A stretch of 64,000 nucleotides of DNA from Paraglaciecola psychrophila 170. GTDB lineage: Bacteria; Pseudomonadota; Gammaproteobacteria; Enterobacterales; Alteromonadaceae. The position numbers were made by a program, and so were the translations under genes. How positions within the stretch are numbered: the first letter of the stretch is position 1; every line of letters starts with the position of its first letter. The DNA is taken from contig NC_020514.1 in assembly GCF_000347635.1 (NCBI RefSeq), forward strand, positions 5,084,001 to 5,148,000, written 5' to 3'. Positions 20,844-28,500 of the stretch are shown in pieces. Below the pieces are notes generated by a model. The model saw only the letters and a list, made by a program, of their open reading frames with translations. It was not told where the DNA came from and did no database searches.

Positions 20844-21374
20844 ATGAAAAGAAATCAAGCAACAGACGAGCGTAGTCGAAGCCTATTTCTCAATATCACT
20901 GTAGTGGTGGTATTTGTCAGCTTAATGGTGGGTTTTATTGTTTATTTAAACGATGGCTCCAGTAATCTGAGGCGAATAACATTAGAAAGTGTCGCCGAGC
21001 AATTTTCCACCAGCGTTAGTAATTCACATTGGCAGTGGCAAGGTGAAGGGCGACCTCAAATTGTGATGTTGATCACTTATGCAAATAAATTAGGCGAAAA
21101 CAACACTCTAGTAGAAAAAGAAAGAAAACCTATATTTATGAATCATCTTGGTTGGCCTAAAGCTGAACCAACCTCAGAAGGTTGTGCATACATATGGGAT
21201 ATGGTGTTAAATATACCTATGAACATAGATGGTTTTAAGGTCTTCGCCGAATATTATGATGGGCTAAAGCTCACCAATAATGCCCTTGACTCTGTTTGCC
21301 GATATCGATTATCCACTGGTCCATACTTTGAATACAAAGTATTTTCGGGTCAGGTATTAAAGGTAAAAAAATGA
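20844..21374 (+). CDS. mshF: MSHA biogenesis protein MshF
   Basis: A 176-residue protein with one N-terminal transmembrane helix (about residues 15-36, LNITVVVVFVSLMVGFIVYL) and a periplasmic domain containing HWQWQGEGRPQ and AEPTSEGCAYIWD, the conserved stretches of MshF. Its exact function is not established; it lies between the platform gene and the minor pilins in all msh operons. It begins four bases after mshG. Confidence 0.85.
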   Translation: MKRNQATDERSRSLFLNITVVVVFVSLMVGFIVYLNDGSSNLRRITLESVAEQFSTSVSNSHWQWQGEGRPQIVMLITYANKLGENNTLVEKERKPIFMNHLGWPKAEPTSEGCAYIWDMVLNIPMNIDGFKVFAEYYDGLKLTNNALDSVCRYRLSTGPYFEYKVFSGQVLKVKK

Positions 21375-21446
21375 CTACCTTAATTAAAAAGTTCACTAAT
21401 AAAACGCCTTGTAGGAGCACAACCATGAACAATAAAAGCGGTATAG

Positions 21447-22082
21447 TTGAAAAAAACAAACAACATAAAACCATACAATATCGCCACGCTAAAAAAAATA
21501 GATTCGGGTTTTACACTGATTGAACTGGTCATTGTAGTCGTTATTTTAGGCTTATTAGCAGCGGTCGCTTTACCCAGATTGCTTGATGTTACGGCTGATG
21601 CTGAAGATGCCACGGTAGATGGCGTAGCGGGCGGTTATGCCACTGGTGTAGGTCTAGTGCGTGCAAAATGGGAATTGGAGGGGCGACCCACAGAAAATAA
21701 CGGAACTAATTTATCGTTTGTCACCATTGAAAGCATTGAAGTAGGTATTGATCAAGATACAGGTTATCCCACAGGCCAATTAAATACCGACAGCAGCAGT
21801 GAAGATGACAAAATGAGTACCCTAGACTGTGAAAGTATTTTCAACCTCATCATGCAAAGCGCCCCGACTATCTCTTCTGATTGGAACGATCGCCCCTTTG
21901 AAGACTTTCGCTATTTTACCAATGTTAAAACAAGTGTAGGTTCGGGCGGTAACGATGTGTGTTATTACTATCTCACTCAAACTATCAAAAATCGTACCAT
22001 CGAGCCAACTGATAACCTAGCCGGCAACGGTTTTATCTACGACCCGCGGATTGGCCAAGTAATAGTATTTAGTAATAACTAA
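21447..22082 (+). CDS. mshB: MSHA minor pilin MshB (start uncertain)
   Basis: A type IV prepilin: the processing site is G/FTLIELV, followed by the hydrophobic helix IVVVILGLLAAVALPRLLDV and a globular domain with three or four cysteines. As an open frame it must start at a TTG (21447), with no ribosome-binding site. A far better start exists in another frame: an ATG at 21425 with TAGGAG seven bases before it. That frame would join the pilin frame if the run of eight A at 21491-21498 had seven, giving a 218-residue prepilin. So this gene may carry a one-base insertion. Prepilin peptidase would cleave either form. Confidence 0.82.
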   Translation: MKKTNNIKPYNIATLKKIDSGFTLIELVIVVVILGLLAAVALPRLLDVTADAEDATVDGVAGGYATGVGLVRAKWELEGRPTENNGTNLSFVTIESIEVGIDQDTGYPTGQLNTDSSSEDDKMSTLDCESIFNLIMQSAPTISSDWNDRPFEDFRYFTNVKTSVGSGGNDVCYYYLTQTIKNRTIEPTDNLAGNGFIYDPRIGQVIVFSNN

Positions 22083-22358
22083 AAGCAGCTACGAATTTCT
22101 CACCTGCCATTGTGTTATGAGAGCTGCGAAACAAGAGGAAAATAAAAGTACATTGTAAAACATGTTTCTTAGTGTGCTGATTTATGACCAAGTAACCAAC
22201 AAATCATTGATATTGCTGTTAGCTCAAAAAAAGTACTTAGGTATGAAAAAAAATAACTAAAATATTACAAGTAAGTGGCGTTAACTTGTGTTTTGGTGGT
22301 ATAAAAGACTTAATAGTTTCAGATACTTAGTCTAAAAATAACCTCTTGAGGACAAAAA
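22083..22358 (+). promoter_or_regulatory. Non-coding stretch ahead of mshA, probable mshA promoter region
   Basis: A gap of 276 bases inside an otherwise tightly packed operon, ending at the major pilin gene. A TATAAAAG (near 22299) is a possible -10 element but I see no convincing -35. The claim that it holds a promoter rests on its position and on the terminator after mshA. Confidence 0.45.
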
Positions 22359-22898
22359 ATGCAACAACAACAACGTGGTTTTACATTAATCGAATTAATT
22401 ATAGTGATCGTGATATTAGGAATTTTGGCTGTTACTGCAGCACCTAAATTTATTGATATTCAGGGCGATGCAACTAGCTCTACTCTGAAAGGTGTGAAAG
22501 CTGCGTTACAAGGTGGTGCTCAACTTGTATATGCCAAATCTGCTATTGCAAGTGAACAAAAAAATGCAGCTGTTGGAGGCCCAACATCACAAGTAACGAT
22601 CGGTAATAGCCCTGTTGAAACAGAATTTGGTTACCCAGATGCGGAACTAGCGTCAAACACAACCATAACTGGATGGGTTGATTTAAGCGTTTCTGAATTT
22701 ACTGTGGTACCCACTTCAGGCGCTCTTACATCAACTGTTCCAGGACCTGGAACTTTTGCTGTCATTCCAGCATCAGGTTCTCCAACAGTTGACTACACAG
22801 AAACTTCTGAGGCTGGCGCCAGTTGTCATGTTTTATACACCGAGTCCTCAGCTTCTGAAGTTTCGCCTGTAATAACGACTGTAATTGGCGGTTGTTAA
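22359..22898 (+). CDS. mshA: MSHA major pilin MshA
   Basis: The 179-residue major pilin. A very short leader (MQQQQRG) precedes the cleavage site G/FTLIELI, then the assembly helix IVIVILGILAVTAAPKFIDI. The globular domain ends with a disulfide pair (SCHVLY and the terminal GGC), as in other MshA pilins. TTGAGGAC provides a ribosome-binding site. It is set apart by a 276-base non-coding stretch upstream and a strong terminator downstream, as expected for a subunit needed in large amounts. Confidence 0.95.
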   Translation: MQQQQRGFTLIELIIVIVILGILAVTAAPKFIDIQGDATSSTLKGVKAALQGGAQLVYAKSAIASEQKNAAVGGPTSQVTIGNSPVETEFGYPDAELASNTTITGWVDLSVSEFTVVPTSGALTSTVPGPGTFAVIPASGSPTVDYTETSEAGASCHVLYTESSASEVSPVITTVIGGC

Positions 22899-22913
22899 TC
22901 TGCTAGGTAATAT

Positions 22914-22949
22914 AAATAAAATAGGGAGCATTTGCTCCCTATTTTATTT
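22914..22949 (+). terminator. Strong hairpin terminator after mshA
   Basis: The arms 22914-22930 and 22933-22949 pair perfectly over 17 bp with a GC core (AGGGAGCA / TGCTCCCT). The outer part is A-rich on the 5' side and T-rich on the 3' side, so it works as a terminator in both directions. It lies 16 bases after the mshA stop and should favour mshA transcripts over mshC and later genes. Confidence 0.88.
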
Positions 22950-22983
22950 AAAAGCATATGAGTCACATCACGAAAAAGTGGGA

Positions 22984-23538
22984 ATGATGTTAAACAATCA
23001 ATGTTACTCATTCAGACACAAAGGCTTTACTCTTGTAGAGCTAATAATAATGATTATTTTAATCAGTGTCTTATCCGTTTCAGTTTTCAGTCGCTTTTCT
23101 GGCACCTCCGGTTTCTCCGAATATACTTATCAAGCAAGACTCGTGTCTGGACTACGTAATATGCAGACTCGCGCTATGCATGACGCGCGAGGTGACTATT
23201 GTTTTCAAATCAACCTTGACTCAGTGACGCCTGCTTTTGGCCCCCCTGCATTAGATTATATTAGCGACACTGCTAGTGCCAAAGAAGCAACATGTGACAC
23301 CGACATTGAGTTTGGCAACCCTGAGTATCTCACCACCAATGCCAGCGAAATGACAGATGCTGGAGTAAACCTTTCAACACTTCCTGGGTTTAGTTTTATT
23401 TCCTTTAATAGTTTAGGCCAACCGGTTGATGCTGCCGGAGAACTGACTTGTAGCAATCAGTGTGAAATTATTCTGACAGGTGAGTCAGCCGTGTCTGTGT
23501 GTATCGAATCGCAGGGATACATTCATGCGTGTGAATAA
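22984..23538 (+). CDS. mshC: MSHA minor pilin MshC
   Basis: A GspH-like minor prepilin of 184 residues. The cleavage site is G/FTLVELI after a leader with HK; the helix IIMIILISVLSVSVFSRFSG follows. The domain has several cysteines (DYCFQI, KEATCDTD, LTCSNQC, SVCIES). I chose ATG 22984 (ATG 22987 is as likely); the open frame upstream runs back through the terminator and is not translated. It overlaps mshD by 14 bases. Confidence 0.9.
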   Translation: MMLNNQCYSFRHKGFTLVELIIMIILISVLSVSVFSRFSGTSGFSEYTYQARLVSGLRNMQTRAMHDARGDYCFQINLDSVTPAFGPPALDYISDTASAKEATCDTDIEFGNPEYLTTNASEMTDAGVNLSTLPGFSFISFNSLGQPVDAAGELTCSNQCEIILTGESAVSVCIESQGYIHACE

Positions 23539-24100
23539 ACCAGCTGGTTTTACTCTTATCGAGCTGGTTATTGGTATTATTGTATTTTCTATTGCCTTGG
23601 TATTGTTTACCTCTTTAATTGTTCCCCAAGCCATACGCAGTGTTGACCCTGTTTTCCAGGTACGGGCAACTGAATTAGCCCAATCACTCATTAATGAAAT
23701 TGCCAGTAAATCTTTTGATGAAAAGTCAGACAGAACAGGTGGTTCGGCACTATGTTCACAAACGGTTACCCCACTTTGCACAACAAGTGATGATTTTGGA
23801 GCAGAAGAGGGTTTTTCCAATCGCGAAAACTTCAATGATGTGGATGATTACGATGGTTTATCCGAGACAGATGGAGGTATAAAAAACGCTCTAAATGAGA
23901 ATGTAACGATAGGCAATGCTAATCTATACCAAGGTTTCTCTGCTGCAGTTTTCGTCGTATATGATGACAATATGAACGGTGTTGATGATGCCTTGGATAG
24001 CGGCGGCAATTACATTGGTAAGACTAAATTGATTACTGTGACTATCACTACTCCTAATAATGAAAATATTTTATTTTCAACATTTCGGAGTAATTACTGA
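23525..24100 (+). CDS. mshD: MSHA minor pilin MshD
   Basis: A PilV/GspI-like minor prepilin of 191 residues. The leader MRVNKPAG ends at the cleavage site G/FTLIELV, followed by IGIIVFSIALVLFTSLIVPQ. ATELAQSLINEIASKSFDE is typical of this pilin class. The ATG at 23525 lies inside the end of mshC, and the stop overlaps the mshO ATG by one base. Confidence 0.92.
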   Translation: MRVNKPAGFTLIELVIGIIVFSIALVLFTSLIVPQAIRSVDPVFQVRATELAQSLINEIASKSFDEKSDRTGGSALCSQTVTPLCTTSDDFGAEEGFSNRENFNDVDDYDGLSETDGGIKNALNENVTIGNANLYQGFSAAVFVVYDDNMNGVDDALDSGGNYIGKTKLITVTITTPNNENILFSTFRSNY

Positions 24101-24945
24101 TGCTTCAACCTAACACCCCAAAAACAAAAGGCTTTACCCTAATTGAGCTAGTGACCGTGATCATAGTATTAGGCGTAGTGTCAGTAGGTATCTCCGGCTT
24201 CATCCGAACTGGAATGCAGATTTACTCGGATGTGACTGAGCGCGATCAGCTCTTAAGCGAGAGTCGTTTTGTCGTGACACGCATCAATCGCGCGTTGCGT
24301 ATAGCGATCCCTAACAGCGTTCGAGAGGCTACTAATAGTGCGGGCAGTATTCAGTGTCTCGAGTTTGTGCCTGCTGCATGGGTCAGCTTTTACACCAGTT
24401 TATCTGTTCTGCCAGACTTATCGACAACAGCCAACATTGTAGAATTTGCAAACAATGCTGCCGATTTCACACTAATGACTAATGATTTTGCCATTGTTTA
24501 TCCCACTTCAAACGAAGATATATATGACTTAAGTAACAACAAACGTAAAGTAATCACTGCCTGTGCGTTGAGTGATGATGACAATTGCAACGAAGATGAT
24601 GACCCTAGTGGCATTGCTACATTATCACTTTCTGCTGCCTTTGAAGACCACTCGCCAGCTTCACGTTTATACATTGCCAGAACAGCTGTGAGTTATTGTG
24701 CACACTCAAATGGAAATATATACAGGGTAGAAGGCGATATCGACACAACACAAACCGTTTACACTTCTGGCACTTTAATGGCCGAAAACCTTAATAATAA
24801 TTTTAATAATCCTGATGATGCCCCTTTTAGGGTATACGACGCCACTTTGACGCGAAATGGCTTAGTGCACATTTTACTAGCCTTTGAACGAAACGAAGAA
24901 ATTATTAACTATTCCAGCGAGGTGCATATTCCTAATGTACCTTAG
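24100..24945 (+). CDS. mshO: MSHA minor pilin MshO
   Basis: A PilW/GspJ-like minor prepilin of 281 residues. The cleavage site is G/FTLIELV, then TVIIVLGVVSVGISGFIRTG and the ERDQLLSESRFVVTRINRAL helix extension seen in this class. It should sit at the pilus tip with MshC, MshD and MshP. Start and stop overlap mshD and mshP. Confidence 0.93.
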   Translation: MLQPNTPKTKGFTLIELVTVIIVLGVVSVGISGFIRTGMQIYSDVTERDQLLSESRFVVTRINRALRIAIPNSVREATNSAGSIQCLEFVPAAWVSFYTSLSVLPDLSTTANIVEFANNAADFTLMTNDFAIVYPTSNEDIYDLSNNKRKVITACALSDDDNCNEDDDPSGIATLSLSAAFEDHSPASRLYIARTAVSYCAHSNGNIYRVEGDIDTTQTVYTSGTLMAENLNNNFNNPDDAPFRVYDATLTRNGLVHILLAFERNEEIINYSSEVHIPNVP

Positions 24946-25387
24946 TCGTAATCCAATTCGTAACCTACATAATTTAGCAGCGTCACCACTCTCTCAACGC
25001 GGCAGTATGTTAGTCATAGCCTTATTCGTCATTATTGTTTTAGCCCTTTTAGGGCTGACCATGACCCGACTGCTGTCGTCATCCTCAGAAGCGATCATTC
25101 ATGAAGTATTGGGACAACGAGCAATAAACGCGGCCAGATCTGGAATAGAGTGTGCAGTAGCAGATAAGTTTGGTGCAGGCTGTGTCAACCCCATTTTCAA
25201 AGAGCTTAATGATATAGCCGGATTAGAAAATTGTAGCTACCAAGTATCAGAAGCTCCACCTAAAACAATAACAGACGGCGGTAGAACCTTTTCTTATTTG
25301 ACCTTTACCAGCACGGGGCAATGTAGAGCCGGTAAAATAAACGTGACACGGTTTGTTTATGTTGATGCAATACTGGAGGGGGAATAG
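24935..25387 (+). CDS. mshP: MSHA biogenesis protein MshP (PilX-like)
   Basis: A PilX/GspK-like protein of 150 residues without a classical prepilin motif: RGSMLVIALFVIIVLALLGL replaces it, as is usual for MshP, followed by LGQRAINAARSGIECAVADK. ATG 24935 (MYLSRNPIRNL) lies 11 bases inside mshO and is preferred over the longer open frame from 24884. Cysteines occur in pairs, suggesting disulfides. Confidence 0.88.
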   Translation: MYLSRNPIRNLHNLAASPLSQRGSMLVIALFVIIVLALLGLTMTRLLSSSSEAIIHEVLGQRAINAARSGIECAVADKFGAGCVNPIFKELNDIAGLENCSYQVSEAPPKTITDGGRTFSYLTFTSTGQCRAGKINVTRFVYVDAILEGE

Positions 25388-25389
25388 CA

Positions 25390-25548
25390 GTGAAAACATT
25401 TATCTCCTTTATAATTTCTCTATTTAATTTTAGCCATGAGTTTGAAACTCTCCAATGGAGTGACTGTGCAACATATACTTATTATCGTTTTAAACATACC
25501 CGTTGCTACCAAGCAGATAGAAACTGGTCAGTAGGAGATAAATTTTGA
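25390..25548 (+). CDS. 52-residue ORF coupled to mshQ
   Basis: A small frame starting with GTG two bases after the mshP stop, and ending with TGA whose last A is the first base of the mshQ ATG. The product has a hydrophobic N-terminus (MKTFISFIISLFNFSHEF) like a signal peptide or membrane anchor and two cysteines (WSDCATYTYY, HTRCYQAD). The tight junctions on both sides suggest it is translated. The start has a GAGGGGG-like ribosome-binding site within the end of mshP. I do not recognise it. Confidence 0.6.
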   Translation: MKTFISFIISLFNFSHEFETLQWSDCATYTYYRFKHTRCYQADRNWSVGDKF

Positions 25549-28500
25549 TGCATTACAATAGTCAAAAACTGACTTACTTGCGAATACTGCCTATCCTGTT
25601 GGTCTGTTTAAGTGGAAACGTTTATGCTGCGATTGGCGACTACTGTGAAACTACCTTCGTAGATGGTGCAACTGCCCATGGTAACGGTAAAATAGAAATT
25701 GGTAACTCTCCAACAATATATAACAATCCTGATGGTGTACTTGCCGCACTCAATGAAACGAATATAGAAGATTTAAACTGTAATGGTTTTGGTGCATGTC
25801 AAGTTTCGGGTACGGCGACAGAAACCCTCAATTTAGGTGCCTTTCTAGAGAGCTCAAATGAGAACAACAATGTCGATGTCGATTCCTCTTCAGTCACAGT
25901 AGGTGGAACCTCAGGCCCTTATACAGGAAACAACTTTGGCACCATCAATGTTAATAGCGGCGGCATACTGACTTTTAGTAGCGAGCATACTCAATACAGA
26001 ATCAAGGAAATAAATGTTCTAGAAAATGGTAATAACGCGACCTTGAATTTAACCCCTGGAGATTATTATATTGAAGAAATTGAAACTTATGAAAATACTA
26101 TTATCAATATAATTGGCTCAGGAGAGGTGCGTATTTTTTTAAGGGACCATAGCGATTTTGAAGGCAATACTCGTGTCAACATTAATGGTAATGTAGGCCA
26201 GTTATTGATATATGCTTATGACAAAATTCATTTCAAAGGCAGTACAGAAATCAACGGTCTTGTCTATTCACAAGACGAAGTCGAGTTTAAAAATACCACA
26301 GTGCTCAATGGAGCCGCCTCTGCCGGAGATAAGTTAAAAATAAAAAATAATGCCAATATTTATTATAGCTGTGGGGCTAGTGAGCCTGCCCCAAATCAGT
26401 GTGACGCCGTATTTCCTGATGGGGCATCCACACACAGTCTTGGAGGGACAATATCATTTGGAAACAATAGCCTATTGTTCGGGAGCGATAACAATCAACT
26501 TGCAACCACTGCCGTCAGCAAAAATGGTGGTTCAAACGTCGATACCTGCGACACGGCAGACTGCGTAGCAACAGGCACGCCTTCAAGTATAATCTCAACA
26601 GTTAATTTTCAGACCACAGCTAGCACAATAGATGTTACCGTAGGTTTCCAAGACACAAAGACAATAGGTACAGGTACTGGCGATTTATCTGGTTATGAGT
26701 ACAAAAACATTAACGGTTCTAGTGAAGCGACTATTACCTTTTCAGATGCTCACAATGAGTATTGGGTAGATACGTTGGCGTTGGGCTTTAAAAACACGTT
26801 GTATCTGCAAGCTGGCGGCACATACTGGATCAATCAACTTACCATGGGGAGTCAAGTAGATATTATTGTGAAAGGCTCGGGTACCGCGCTTATTTATGTC
26901 AACCAAAGCCTCACTTCCCCCTCTCCGGGCCTCATTAATTCTCCATCGAATAATAATAGTGGTGATGCTAGCAAATTGGTGATGTACGTATTCTCTGACG
27001 TCACCTTTAATAACCAAAGCACTTATACCGGCAGCTTATATGTGGAAGGTAACCTATCACTTATTTCTTCCAGCCATGCATTTGGTAGTATCAGTGCCGC
27101 TAATATTGATTTAGGCAGCCAGTCCACCATCACTTATCAGAGCGAAGAAATTGCAGACACTGATTTTGGATCCTTATGTACTGAGGTTGTAATAGCGCCC
27201 TATCAGATAACAGGGCATCCAAAATCGATAACCGACGGTGATGATTGGAGTTGGAATGGCAGTTATATAGTTGATTGGCGAGCAGCCATGGAAGATGCCA
27301 ACAACTTTGGTGAAGGTGGCGTAGTCAGCAAAGTAATAGAATCTGTCGATTTATCAAGCTTAAACGCAAGTTCACTTTCAACAGTTGATGCTTTTGTCAG
27401 TACTTGGTGGAGCTCTTCTCAATCCAGTAGTTATCACAGCATGCTGAGAGATTTCTTTTTAGCAGGTGGCGATTTAATACTACTACAAGATGATAACAGT
27501 CACGATGGTATAGGTGAGTTTCTGGGAATTGAGGCTATAAGCGGGATGTCAAATCCCACAACCATTTCATCGCCCCTGCAGGATGGACCATTTGGCGCTG
27601 TAGGTTCAATTACCTTAAATGATGGGGCCAGTCATCTGGATAGTGCACAAATCGACGCATTAGGCGGAACTATATGCGGTGTAGATCAATCAGAACAGGC
27701 TACTTTTGCCTGTTGGGAAGAAGGAGAGTATGCGCTTGGCGCAGGCAAGTTAGTGATCATAACAGACACTGAATTTGTGACCACTATCAACAATGAAGCC
27801 AACTATTCGAGTTTAAACGATAAAGGGAAATTGGCATTAAATGTTTTGGAGTTTTTGGTAAGAACACCGCAAACACCCACCCCACTAATAGAATACCATT
27901 TTGATGAACTGAGTTGGACTGGCTCAGCCAATGAAGTCATCGACAGTTCCGGTAATAATTATAATGGAACTGCAATTGGGGGCATTACCACTGCAACCGG
28001 AAAAATTTGTAATGCTGCACAAATCCCAAATAATAACAGTGTATCGACATTCGAAGCCGTTGATACCGAGGTCGATCTGGATACAGTTATCGGTTCCAGC
28101 GGGACGATCAGCCTTTGGTACAAAGGAGATAGTGACTGGAATTCTGGAACTGACAAAAGACTGTTTGATGCTAGTGACGGTGATAAATATTTCTTTGCAG
28201 AAATTGGGTCTGACGGTCGAGTCAAATTTTTCTTTGAAGATGGAAATGATGGTGATTACCAGAAGACGACTAATGATCCAATCTCAGTTGGGGCTGGGGT
28301 TTGGAAACACTTAACGTTTGTTTGGGATGTCACCAATATCACTGCAAAAATTTTCGTTGATGGTGTAGAGCAGAATATGTCCAGTGGAAGCAACAAAGAT
28401 GGAGGAACACCCGCATTAACCGGTTTAGATACATTATACTTCGGTGACAACCGTGACACATCTTACACAACCGGTGAATCATCTGCCAGTGGGCTTATTG

